Of a DNA stretch of 64,000 nt, positions 11,668 through 22,300 are shown one piece after another. The notes under the pieces are model-generated. The model did not search any database, had not been told where the DNA came from, and worked only from the letters and a program-made list of their open reading frames with translations. Position numbers and translations under genes: made by a program. The stretch comes from Pomphorhynchus laevis (taxonomy: Eukaryota; Acanthocephala; Palaeacanthocephala; Echinorhynchida; Pomphorhynchidae), in the NCBI GenBank assembly GCA_012934845.2, contig WNNJ02002887.1, forward strand, positions 62,001 through 126,000, read 5' to 3'. Positions within the stretch are counted from its first letter, which is position 1. Each line of letters opens with the position of its first letter.

Positions 11668-11871
11668 TACAAAAACTACTCTATCTTGATGGTAATGTGG
11701 GCAGTTGTCAAATCATTTGATGGATACTCCACAAATGTTATAAAGTTTAGAGTTACAAATTGTAGTGGACATCACCTAATCCCATTATATGATAGATTTT
11801 TTATTTTATTTTAATATCAACAGTGAACATTTTATTTGCGGCTTTATTTATTCACGAATACAAACTGGATC
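11668..11871 (+). mobile_element. LINE C copy 3, right part
   Basis: It resumes with ACAAAAACTACTCTATCTTG and GTGGGCAGTTGTCAAATCAT, continuing the LINE C text broken off at 8893. An internal deletion joins it to the 3' end (AATATCAACAGTGAACA, then GCGGCTTTATTTATTCACGA). Confidence 0.75.
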
Positions 11872-12270
11872 AAGCAAATACTTATTATTATATTACGCGA
11901 CAAGTGGGGTGTGATGAAATAGGCTGCAATGTTTGGACCACTGTTTTCTACTCATCGGCTGATGGGTATGTCTTTTCCGCTCGAAAACCTTTATCTTAAA
12001 AGTGTTGTGCCACACTTTATAAAAAAGTTTGAAACGCATCCTTGGTTCCGCTTACTCGAAATATTGATAAATCAACGATGCACGAAATTGTGCAAATCTG
12101 CAATTACCTTAGATGATCAGAAAAGAAGACCCTATGAGTGCTTCAATAGATATTAATCTGACTAATTATGATGGTTCGACTCAATCTAAGCCTACCTACA
12201 TAACTTTTGATAATTCTGCAATTATTCATTCGACAAGAGCTGTGGACATATATTACGTCTACAAACAAGG
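11872..12270 (+). repeat. Repeat G, second long copy
   Basis: It matches 5716-6115 over its length and 4214-4434 over its right half. An ORF at 11929-12156 (75 aa) ends PYECFNRY; a second frame reads SIDINLTNYDGSTQSKPTY. Neither matches a known family. It joins the kinase fragment at ACAAACAAGGACTTATG, the same junction as in the 4 kb copy. Confidence 0.7.
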
Positions 12271-12487
12271 ACTTATGTAGTATGACGATTTATACATATT
12301 TTCAAAATATTGTTTATTTTTTTATCCGCAGTGAGGACGCGTCTAGGGAAAAAAGATCTGGCTCTTGAAAAACTGCCACGGAATCGTTTGTTTTTTTGTT
12401 TAGGATAAAAATAAGTCGATGAATCAGACAAACTTTACCTTTTTTGTAAAAAATAATGTTCAGATCAAAAATACTATTTCGTGAAAT
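12271..12487 (-). pseudogene. MAST-kinase gene fragment (M1-M2), second copy
   Basis: 12280-12405 aligns base for base with 13920-14045 of the kinase coding region at roughly 90 percent identity. Read on the minus strand it keeps the frame for about 40 codons (NKRFRGSFSRARSFFPRR, then KICINRHTT) with a few substitutions (L to F, L to P, E to D, S to L), then stops at the block edge. This corresponds to residues about 963-1005 of the kinase, just before its PDZ domain. To the right lies non-kinase text (AAAATAAGTCGATGAATCAG) also present at 4133 and, in part, at 13506 beyond the kinase 3' end. Confidence 0.8.
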
Positions 12488-13620
12488 AGTAATCATTGAT
12501 ATATATTTTATCGACGATTAAGTGTAGAGAGAGAGTAAATATGCATCCATTAAATTTATCCAGGATCATCACAATAATAAGATTATATTCTAGATCAGAA
12601 ATATCTGTTCTAGAATATTTTTTATATTTTTTTATTTAATATTAATATTGTTATTATTTTTTTGATTTTCATAAAGGTTTGATGAATTATTAACTTTAAA
12701 AAAGGGAGAAGTTTGCATCGCAAGGTATTTACACTTTAAAATGTAAGCTGCTTCACGTGATCACACTTAAGCGACAAGTTAATGACCAATAACCATGTCG
12801 CGGAGCGCGTGGAGTGAAGGTGGTAGATCTATATAGATCTTGTTCCAGCCTGCAACCGCCTTAAGCAGGGCAGCCCTTATGTCAGATGCTGCTGGTTGGC
12901 CCGTTGTAAGTTTAGTCTGATTCAACTAACTGGATGGCGACACCGAAAAAGCATTTTAAAAAATTATGACTTAAGAAAAGTGCATGTACTGAACTATATT
13001 GGAAAAATACGTAAGTACTAAAGATTTTAATTTTAATAAAAAAAGTTGAGAGCGCATCAATTGAATTGTTTAGCAACTAACAAATGGAAACAGTAACGAT
13101 TTGCTTAACAAATAGAAACAATGGCGTTTTATTTTAAGTATTTAAAATCTAATAACTTTTTTATTAACAATTAATTTTTAACTTTTACTTTTTTAAAAAA
13201 AAATAATTTTTAGTTGAAAACTACTATTTCATGAAATTTAAATCGTGAGATTATGACTATAAAATTTGATTGAAAACAATTCAATAAGGAACTGTAAAAC
13301 ACTAAGTAAAAGTGTTTTATCTTAATTTAGAGTTAAATTCTAAAGTATAAAAATGATTATAAATTGGTAATTTGCCGCACAATTCATTTTGTTCAATTCG
13401 GATTCGCGAAATGGTTAATCCTAATAGTAAAGATATGATTCATAAAAAAATGGAGTAGAAAAACAAAACATTTTGTTGAATGTACAATCTCACGAATCTC
13501 ATATATAGAATAAAAAATAAGTCGATGAATCAGGTAAATAATCTAGCAAAGCTATGTGAATAAATAAAGACAAATTTTGGATTTTGATTTAAAAGGGTAG
13601 TTTATACGGATACACATTAG
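12488..13620. other. Kinase 3' flank with a GC-rich islet
   Basis: Mostly AT-rich. An islet at about 12785-12953 is much richer in G and C than its surroundings. It contains the palindrome AGATCTATATAGATCT (12825-12840) and AGGGCAGCCCT (12867-12877). It has no ORF. It could be the end of a repeat or a structured RNA. At 13506 the 20-base AAAATAAGTCGATGAATCAG recurs. Confidence 0.5.
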
Positions 13621-16600
13621 CTAATTCTGATTTTCAAGAATAACAGACTCTTTCCTTGTACATAAAAGAACCATATCAAGAACGTGTTTACATTTCTGCA
13701 CAATTCTAACCACGTTGCTATGTGTTAAGCAGGTCACGTCACGTTCATTTATTTGCAGAATTTTATGATCTTTTAAAAGTCCCGCATTGAAAGCCGGACC
13801 ATTCGGAGTAATCGATAATATTAGATGTGCATAGGACCCGCTTCTGCGTGATCCCCCTCCAATATTACCAATACTATTCCCACTTATGGTGTAAGTTGCA
13901 AAGGTAAAACCATATCCTAATGTAGTATGACGATTTATACATATTTTCGAAATATTGTTTATTTTTTTCTCCGCAGTAAGAACGCGTCTAAGGAAAAAAG
14001 ATCTGGCTCTTGAGAGACTGCCACGGAATCGTTTGTTTTTTGTTTGCTTCACTGAATGTGTTGAACTACCACTAACTTGTTGGTCCGTTGATGGTGGGTC
14101 CACATCATTTCTTTGATTACAATCATCTTTCAAAAGTATTGGTGATGAAAATGATGACGACTTTAATGATAGATTCTGATTTGAACTAGACATGGAGCTA
14201 CCGCCACTATCAGAGTCACAGTGACCAAACCTTCTACTTGAATTTACATTGGAGATAAATGAGGGTGAATACGATGAAAACGAGAAGTACGGAGTAACGT
14301 TCTCAGCATCTGAAAACAAATCAGCAGATCGGTTAAAGTTGCTGTCGGGATTGGCCTGCTGTGGTGGCTTAAAGTAACTAGTATCATCTGGTCCACTTAA
14401 TGTAGGAATAAATTTTGCCTTTCTAACTAAAAGTTGTTCCCAATCGATATCGATAAAAAATGGATAGTGCCTGATAGAATGCGGTCTCTGATTTACAGTG
14501 CGAGTAAGCAATGCCTCTATAAGATCTTTAGCATATGTATCATCCAGATATTCTGGAAAGTCGATTTCTCCGTTTATAATTAATTCAAATAATTCTTCAA
14601 CATCGTCTGACACAAAAGGTGTGCATCCTATAAGCATTTCATACAGTACTACACCCATCGACCACATATCCACAGGCTGTCCATATCCAATACGAAGAAT
14701 AACTTCAGGTGCAATGTATTGTGGTGTTCCAATCACTTGATTATCATGAAACTGACTAGAAGTCAAGTCAGTAAGGCCAATTTTACTCAGTCCGAAGTCT
14801 GTAAGCTTTATATGACCACATGCAGTGATAAGCAGGTTTGATGGTTTAATGTCCCTGTGGATAATACCATATGAGTGAATGTATTCAACAGCCAAGGTAG
14901 TTTCGGCAAAGTATAGAGTAGTCATGTCTAATGAAAGCGGACCACCCAAATAGTCGAGCAATGATCGAACATCACCTCCTTCAACGTATTCCATTACTAA
15001 GCAAAGATCTTGGTCAGTTTCAAATGAACAAAATAGCGAAACAACAAAAGGATTTTGGATAAAGGTTAGTATATCTCGTTCAGTAAAAACCTGTTGAATA
15101 AAATTTTTTCGACAAATTGATTTCTTGCCAAGTCGCTTGAGAGCCATATACCTTGATGTACCTTTATGTTTAACGAGGTAAACGGAACCGTATGCACCGG
15201 AACTAATACTTTTAACAATTTCGAAATCGTGTATATGTGGAAGAGTGTTAACATAGTAATTATCACATTGCTGATTCTGAGTTTCATCCCGTTGACTAAG
15301 ATTTTTATATTCATCAAGTAATCGAGCATATGTGCTTTGTCCATTTAACGAAATCGAGGTTTTCAGTTGAGAAAGCAAGTAATGTGGAATATCTCTGGCA
15401 TTAGGAGGCTGAGTTACGTTTTTTAATTGACTCTCAATAACTGTCAATGCACTGTAAAATTCATCTGGATTCGATTCCAAGCATTCCAGAATATCTGCAG
15501 TTCTGGCAACGGCCATCAAAAATTCATCTATGCACGATGATATAACATTGAAAGTATTTTGATGACTACATTCTTTGTTAGCCTCACTAATATTTGAACA
15601 AATAAGTTTGTCCTTGCAGTCCCGTAGAATTCTTTGCAAGTTATCTGAAAGGTCATTAAAGTAATCAGCATTTAGATTCGTTACTACCGATGAGGACAGT
15701 AATAGAGAACCGTCGTTCTGAATTTCATCAGTGATGATTGATTGTTCATCGTCCACTTCAGTTGCTACACCACACCGCTTAAGACAATCTTTAGCTAGTT
15801 CTAGAAGTTGACTATAAATAAATCTACCAGCGCCATCAGATTTTATCGGTGTTGTTCTAGTGTTCTTGCAATCAAGTTCCTCTTCCATCACGCCTATCAA
15901 AGATTTCAAACGTCTTTCCATTTGCTGTTTAAGACGTGGAAATCGAGCTGAGTACAGTTGGCCAACCAGACTCGATGACCCAATATGTTGGTCACATTCA
16001 ATATCACTTTCATCACCGGGTAATGCGGTACCGACACCAGTAAACAATGAACGAAAACTGTCATGATTGTTGTTGATCGACGATGATGTGGATTTCGGAG
16101 TGGAAGATGCAATCAACGAAAGGTTTTGAGCATGCGCAACACATCCTGAATTATCAGACCAATTCGTACCAGGCTGTAGATCATTAATCACGGGGGATGG
16201 AGAACCAGTCAGACTACTTCGCCTGCTGGCATATCCACTGCTTGCTGAGCGGCTGATATTATCAAACAAACATGTAACGATCGGATTGCCTCCTGCTCCC
16301 CTTTCCTTAAGATTTGAAAAATACATATTCTGTTTCAGCATTAGTAAATTAATAGGCAGTAAAGATGGTTGTTGATGATGATGCTGAGGAGTATTTGAAC
16401 TACTGCTTTGAGAAGCACTTGATATGTCTAGTGAGGAAGCAAATGAATTTGAAAAATGACGGCTCAGTGCCCGTCGTCGTAATATATTCACAACTCCTTC
16501 GTTACACTTTCCAAATCCCATAGAAGAATTTGTCGCAGTATTGACAGTACGTCTTCTGCAGGAACTATGACGGTTAACTGTTTTCTTCGGCGATAGGTAC

Positions 16601-16932
16601 ACGGATCCGCATAATCCTCCACCGACTCCACAACTGCCACCGATTACAACACTAGGCTCTGATCTACAAATTCGTATATTTTTTAATATTTCAGGATCAC
16701 TACTCACATTCAAGGACGGACTAACGGGAATACTAGATGTAGTAAAACAACGTCTCATTAATGATAAACACCTTTTCTGGTTTTTTTCATTATAATCATT
16801 TATCAAAGGTGGCTGTTTATCACCATCACTGGTGCTTGTCGATACAATAGACGACGGATTCTCGGCATATCCACAAGTTGCAGATAAGTATAAATTTGAT
16901 GACTTCATTTCACATAAACTGCAGCAAACCAA
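13621..16932 (-). CDS. MAST-family serine/threonine kinase, single exon, 1103 aa
   Basis: An uninterrupted 1103-codon frame encoding a microtubule-associated serine/threonine (MAST) kinase of the AGC group. Residues 1-340 are serine-rich with basic phosphosite-like patches (RSASSGYASRRSSL). Residues about 370-505 match the MAST pre-kinase domain (FIYSQLLELAKDCLKR, DYFNDLSDNLQRILRDC, ILECLESNPDEFY). The kinase domain spans about 569-826: glycine loop SSGAYGSV, lysine K599, glutamate E618, HRDIKPSNLL (D694), DFGLSKIG (D712), APE 741-743. The tail motif FIPTLSGPDDTSYF is typical of MASTs. A PDZ domain lies at about 995-1092 with carboxylate loop GYGF. All catalytic residues are present, so an active enzyme is likely. 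MAST proteins usually exceed 1500 residues, so this one is short. No intron is visible, so it may be a retrocopy or a naturally intronless gene. MASTs act at the cytoskeleton and bind PDZ ligands such as PTEN; that role is inferred from the family. Confidence 0.9.
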   Translation of the reverse strand: MVCCSLCEMKSSNLYLSATCGYAENPSSIVSTSTSDGDKQPPLINDYNEKNQKRCLSLMRRCFTTSSIPVSPSLNVSSDPEILKNIRICRSEPSVVIGGSCGVGGGLCGSVYLSPKKTVNRHSSCRRRTVNTATNSSMGFGKCNEGVVNILRRRALSRHFSNSFASSLDISSASQSSSSNTPQHHHQQPSLLPINLLMLKQNMYFSNLKERGAGGNPIVTCLFDNISRSASSGYASRRSSLTGSPSPVINDLQPGTNWSDNSGCVAHAQNLSLIASSTPKSTSSSINNNHDSFRSLFTGVGTALPGDESDIECDQHIGSSSLVGQLYSARFPRLKQQMERRLKSLIGVMEEELDCKNTRTTPIKSDGAGRFIYSQLLELAKDCLKRCGVATEVDDEQSIITDEIQNDGSLLLSSSVVTNLNADYFNDLSDNLQRILRDCKDKLICSNISEANKECSHQNTFNVISSCIDEFLMAVARTADILECLESNPDEFYSALTVIESQLKNVTQPPNARDIPHYLLSQLKTSISLNGQSTYARLLDEYKNLSQRDETQNQQCDNYYVNTLPHIHDFEIVKSISSGAYGSVYLVKHKGTSRYMALKRLGKKSICRKNFIQQVFTERDILTFIQNPFVVSLFCSFETDQDLCLVMEYVEGGDVRSLLDYLGGPLSLDMTTLYFAETTLAVEYIHSYGIIHRDIKPSNLLITACGHIKLTDFGLSKIGLTDLTSSQFHDNQVIGTPQYIAPEVILRIGYGQPVDMWSMGVVLYEMLIGCTPFVSDDVEELFELIINGEIDFPEYLDDTYAKDLIEALLTRTVNQRPHSIRHYPFFIDIDWEQLLVRKAKFIPTLSGPDDTSYFKPPQQANPDSNFNRSADLFSDAENVTPYFSFSSYSPSFISNVNSSRRFGHCDSDSGGSSMSSSNQNLSLKSSSFSSPILLKDDCNQRNDVDPPSTDQQVSGSSTHSVKQTKNKRFRGSLSRARSFFLRRVLTAEKKINNISKICINRHTTLGYGFTFATYTISGNSIGNIGGGSRRSGSYAHLILSITPNGPAFNAGLLKDHKILQINERDVTCLTHSNVVRIVQKCKHVLDMVLLCTRKESVILENQN

Positions 16933-17555
16933 TCACTTACTCATTGCTTTTATCGAGTATTTACAATTTGTTAGATAAACGTGAACACAGCTGCTAAATC
17001 ACATTTCATATACACCATCACATATTGACGACTATAATCCATATTCCATAAGCCTATAACAAAATATCTAAAGCATCTATAAAAGCAATATTTTCGCGAT
17101 TACAATCATTTCAGTAACAATGTCTATATAACCGAAATATATTGAAGCAGCACGACATTTCGAAAAATGCGCAATTCAAAAATTTGGCGACATATGATTT
17201 GAATATTTTAAAGTCGATATGTAATATTGACTTTGCAATAAAAAAGATGTAAGCATGAAAATTAACGAATGCCGGGAATATTTAAAAATTGTAAATATAC
17301 TTTCTCAGATGAATAAAAAGGGTTGGTTTTAACTTTAATATAAAGTACGTAAGGTGACAGATATATATAGATATAGATAATAGTGGTCATATTAGTCATT
17401 TAAAATCTAATTTATCTTTACACATAACATCGGTCAATGAGAGCAATCAATAATAGCAATATTAATTTATTGATATAAACCAAGTATTAAAAATATAAAG
17501 AGCAGTGATACCCTCTTTGGTACCCTCTGTAGTACGCTTTATTTTATTCATACAA
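16933..17555. other. Kinase 5' flank
   Basis: AT-rich, with no ORF. It should hold the kinase 5' untranslated region and promoter (read right to left), but no TATA box or initiator can be identified with confidence. A short GATATATATAGATATAGATA run lies near 17360. Confidence 0.4.
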
Positions 17556-17559
17556 ATTA

Positions 17560-18231
17560 GGATTTAACAGATATAAAAGAAACGTTGGAATCCAAAATTA
17601 TATAAAAATCTAATAAAGCCTAGGTTCATATATAGTGCTTTTAAATGTACATTAAAACCACTTTCGGTTTATATGGATAAAATACTTAAAGTAATTAAAG
17701 CACATTTTAAAAAATATTGCAAGGTAATCGAAATTAATACTGGTATAAAACACTATTTCAGTATTAATTCTACAAAAGAATTTTTAGAACACACAAAAGG
17801 AATAAATTTTCAGAATATAAATACGCACGATTTTAGTACGCTTTATACAAATCTAGGTTTAGTAGATATTAAAGAAGCGTTAGTAAAATTAATTAATTTT
17901 ATATTCGGAAAAGATATACATACATATGTTATGAAGCCTAAAAAGGCTATCTAACAAAAATTAAACCATCAAGTAAATATAAATATATGAATAAAATTGA
18001 ATTATTAGAATCCTTAAATATTTTAATAAATCAAAATTATTTAATACTTTTGAAATTATTTAAAAGTATTTTACTTAGACAAATAAAATTTATTACAATA
18101 GGGGGTAATAGTATCTCAGTTATAGCTGTCGTATTTTTAAGCTTTATATAATATGAATGTGTTCATAACTGTTTAAAAATAAATCTAAATTATATAAAGA
18201 TATGAAATATGTTTCGATATATTGATGAGTG
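17560..18231 (+). mobile_element. Penelope-like element, copy 1, left part
   Basis: PLE reverse transcriptase. KCTLKPLSVY-type text precedes an open frame (17673-17954) with INSTKEFLEHTKG and THDFSTLYTNLGLVDIKEAL, the DFSTLYT box characteristic of PLE reverse transcriptases. A stop-filled part follows with GGNSISVIAVV near 18100 and MFRYIDE at 18209, which is the start of the YIDD catalytic box. The element is split here by a LINE E 3' end and resumes at 19011. No GIY-YIG endonuclease domain can be seen, so the type of PLE is open. Confidence 0.85.
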
Positions 18232-19010
18232 TAGTCATACACTCTTTAATAAGTATAATCATATGCACATAGGTCCCATCAAAATCGTAGGGACATATGC
18301 GATAGATGTAAACATCGAAAAGGTTTCATGTTTTAGTGATCTGGGCGTGATCGTAAGTGAAGATATGAAGACACGAGTCCACGTCCAATATGTCGCATCC
18401 AAATGTCGACGTATGCTAGGTATGTTAAGACGCTCGTTTGGCCAACTCGATCCAGTTAGTTTTCGCATTGCCTACTCTTCCCTTATAAAATCGCACATGT
18501 TATACGCGTCCCCTGCAATACACCCACAGCTCCGTGGCGAATTGGAAATATACGAACGGATATTACGACAAGCAACCCATCTTGTGTCCTCAGTGCGTGG
18601 TGTCAACTATATCCAGATACTGGCATTGTTGAATGTACACACTGTTGAACGTTCGCTGTCTGACGCCGACCTAGTGTATGTATGGCGGTCACTGTCTATA
18701 CCTGGACATGTTTCGAAGTTTATGTTTACAATTCGTCCACCGGGTCGACTACGAGGCCACAGACTTATGATAAAGCGCAGGCTCCGTCCCAAAACAAATT
18801 GTGTTACGATAAGTGATCGCATTGCTGACCTGTGGAACAATCTTCATGCATCGACAATCGACAGCGGTTCCGTCCAGAAGTTTAAGGCAATTATTAAATC
18901 ACGATAATGACAGTTTCACCTTTTATTTCTTTATTTTCTGTTTTTTTTTAATGTTTTGAGCTATGTGATCCAGCCAATTTGAGCTTATGCTCCTGGGCTG
19001 TTGTAACAAT
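18232..19010 (+). mobile_element. LINE E 3' fragment inserted in the PLE
   Basis: A 5'-truncated LINE with an open frame to 18907. It reads VSCFSDLGVIVSEDMKTRVH, CRRMLGMLRRSFGQLD, AYSSLIKSHMLYASPAIHP, RILRQATHLVSSVRG, RLRGHRLMIKRRL and ADLWNNLHA. This is the post-RT region of Jockey/CR1-type LINEs. The 3' end has a nested hairpin (18971-19000: CAGCC...GGCTG around GAGC-TTAT-GCTC) and a TAACAATAATAA tail. The frame is fused to the PLE start MFRYIDE by the insertion and is not a real fusion gene. Confidence 0.85.
18971..19000 (+). other. LINE E 3'-terminal hairpin
   Basis: Outer stem CAGCC/GGCTG and inner stem GAGC/GCTC with loop TTAT, just before the TAACAATAATAA tail. It occupies the same position as the LINE B hairpin but has a different sequence. 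Likely an RT recognition structure (inference). Confidence 0.55.
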
Positions 19011-19300
19011 AATAATATATGTGCATTTAACTCTAACAATTTTTATTCAATAAGCGAACAAATTTATCCAGGTAGCCTTATTCTTAATAAAACCAATATT
19101 AATGATAAAGAAAGTATATATCTCGATATGAGCATTAAATTAACATCAATTAAAACTACTTTTAATTTATATCGTAAAGATGACATATTTAAATTTACAA
19201 GAAACATATTTTTGCTTTAGCATTCATACATACCATATAATATACAATATAATACATTAAATAATAAAATTTTAAGAATTGCAACAATATGTAGTTACAC
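19011..19300 (+). mobile_element. Penelope-like element, copy 1, right part
   Basis: It continues the PLE after the LINE E insertion: ICAFNSNNFYSISEQIYPGS, SLILNKTNINDKESIYLDMS, LYRKDDIFKFTRNIF, then YNIQYNTLNNKILRIATICS. The YLDM box and the RKDD-F-F text are typical of the end of PLE reverse transcriptases. The element gives way to LINE D near 19300. Confidence 0.8.
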
Positions 19301-22300
19301 TTCGGTTGCTAAGAATGTGATTTATCGTTCACTACTTGCTACTTCACGTATATCACATCGTTCGCTTCTTGAATTCATTCGAGCTTCTGAACGTGAAATT
19401 AAGCGTGTCTCGAATGTCATTATTAGAGAATTACCAAAATCAGAAAATGACATGGAGGAAGTTCGGAATGTCTTATCTAGTATTGGAGTCGACCTTAAAG
19501 ACACCTTACGTATTTAGATTCATCGTCTTCCTGCCCGTTGAAAAGACGTCCCTCCTTGGTTATTACTAACTACAGATGAACAAACATCTAATAGTATTTT
19601 ATCAAGTGCTTACAAACTAAAACATTTCGATATTTACCGTAATGTATTTATTCATCCAGATATTTCGATTCCGGAAAGAGAAGCTCGTAAACTTATCTTA
19701 AATGAATTACACGAAAAAAGAAAATCAGGCCCATCTAATTTTTATTTTATATGAGAGAATAGAATAGTTCGATCTTTAAAAACAAATACATTCTTCAATA
19801 CCTCCGAAACAAATATCGTATCTTCTAACATCTTACTAGATAAACGAATCAATACACACGCATAAGTTCGCCTTGTTTTGTTCAATGTAGAAGGCCTCCA
19901 GTCATTTGTAAACAAAGGTATTACGTCGTCGCTTAATGATTACGACATTTTGGTCTTGTGTGAAACATTTTGCGGTACAGATTTATCATTGAAAAACTTT
20001 TATGTATTTAATAGCCCGGCGATATCGACTATGCGTGGTCGTCTTGTAGGTGAAGTGATTTTGAGATAAAGCCTTTTTTCAATAATTGGATTTTCAGATC
20101 ATCTAACAATGTTGTTTATCTTCGTCTTCCAACATTGACCATACTTGGTTGTTATTTCAATCCTAAGTTTTCTGTAGCAGATATTATAAGTGAAATGTCT
20201 ACCTTCTTGAGTCCTTCTTCCGCTGATGAACCGTTATTGATAGCAGGTGATTATAGCGCAAAGCTACTAGATCATATACCTTTAAAACTTCAATCACTAA
20301 TAGACTATTTTGCAACGCTAAACTTAACTTGCAATTTTCCTGTAGAGAGATGGACATACGAATCATTCAATGGCCGTAGTTGTATTGTTTAATATTGCAA
20401 ATTTCCAAATCAAAAAGTTGCATCTCGATATAGCACATGAGTGGGCGATTATAAGAAAACACAAGCCGGTATCATGTACTTTAGACGTAAAGACATTCAG
20501 AAAACAGATCATAGCTCCAAGCTCCCATCTTAGTAGAATACCATACATTGGAGCTGATGCGGTAGATAATTTCAAGGTGGTCATGCAACTCTTGGTAGAA
20601 GGAAATCTAAATAAAAGCTTTGAACACATTAACGAAAGTCTTTTAAAATCTTGCTTAAAATCAAAAAAGTCGAGTTTCGAGGTTATGGACACCCGAAATT
20701 TTTATCCGCGCGAGCTTGCACGATACTACCTAATTTCGCTCGGCAAAATTCGTCGATACAAAGATAATGATAATTTTAAGAATGAATACTTTATGTGCAA
20801 AAGGCAGTATAGGGTTGTGTTAAATGAATTTAATCAATTACGCTTAACCAGGTTAGAGTCTCAAAAGATAAGGTACGCTGAAATGTTTCACTGGAAACTT
20901 ACAAATAACCGTCCTCAAAGGTCTTTCTTAATTCCTCTTACAGAATGGAGTTCGCACTTTTTGGGAATTTTAGGTGGACAAAATGTTGTTGATTTAAAAC
21001 AGAAATTATATAACGTCATCTATCATAATACGCCGTCTCTTTGCGATTCATTAAATGCTCAAATTTCGAAAGAAGAACTACAGGTGTGCATCAATAAAAT
21101 AAAAAAGCCGCTGGTCCTGATAAATTATGCATAGAAACTATTAGAGCATCTTTCAATATCATTGCAGATTATTGGGTTTTTTTTTCAACTGCGTTTTTAG
21201 GAGCTGCTCTGTTCCTGAATCTTGGAAAGTATGTATTATTAAGATGTTGTATAAAGGAAAGGATGATGCTAATAATGTTGATTCTTATCGTGGTATTACT
21301 CTTCTTAATTATACCTATAAGCTTTTATCCTTCGCTGTGACTCGTCACATCATAAAATTCCGCGAAAATTGGCTTCCACATGAACAATTCGGTTTTCGTA
21401 CTAACCGCCCAACTTTAAATGCATTGGACATTGTCAGGAATGAAGTACATAAATCATTTCCTGCGAGAAAGCCTTTATATACCATATTCATAGATTTTGC
21501 TAAGGCTTTTGACTCTCTTAAGCGCCCATTGCTGCTTTTCAAATTAGCTCATTATTTTCACATAAATGGTGGATTACTACAGCTAATAAAGAACATCTTA
21601 GAACCGAACTACCTTAAAGTTTTTGACGGCCTAAATTACTCTAAATGTTTCTCATCTACACAAGGTGTCATTCAGGGTGACCCTCTGAGTCCTATTTTAT
21701 TTGTGTTCTACGTAGCAGATTTACCTCGTAAAATTTGTAGTGGTAGAAGCTCGATTACGACGGTAATGTATGAGGACGACCTAGCTTTGATGTCTACAAG
21801 TCTGTACGAATCACAACTAGCTTTGAATAAATTATCTAAATACTGTATAGTCAATTTTTTGAAAATAAATGTGCGCAAATCTAAGGTTGTACAATTTAGG
21901 CGTGGAAGGCCATTAAAGAAAAAGGATAAACTTATTTTAGACTCAGCCTCTTGAATTTTGCAGAAATATTACATATCTTGGGTTGCAGTTGAATTCTAGA
22001 TGGTCCTTCACCTCCCATGTCGAGGAAAATGCTTCGAAGATATTTGTGGCTAACTGTAGTGTACGTAATCTGGGTACTATATCTTACGAAAGTGCTATTA
22101 AATACTTTCGTGTAATGCTATTACCAATTTTGACATACGGTTTATAGGTAATATGGTCGGACTTATCCTCTTCGAACTTTGCTCAAATTGATAACTGTCA
22201 GAACAGATTTATTAAGCACATTGTAGGTGTGTCAGTGAAATGTTCTTCTACATCGGTCGCCATATTATCTCGCATTCCTACTTGTTCTAATTATATTCGC

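Noticed and set aside
10998-11672. 224-codon minus-strand ORF as a protein gene
   Set aside because: It is an off-frame shadow of the LINE B endonuclease; the GDFN-like box lies in a different frame.
14498-16112. Small ORFs within the kinase gene (14498-14740, 15066-15344, 15860-16066, 15906-16112)
   Set aside because: All are out-of-frame or antisense shadows of the 1103-codon kinase frame.
18209-18907. 232-codon ORF as a novel fusion protein
   Set aside because: The first residues are PLE and the rest is a LINE E C-terminus inserted into it; the fusion is accidental.
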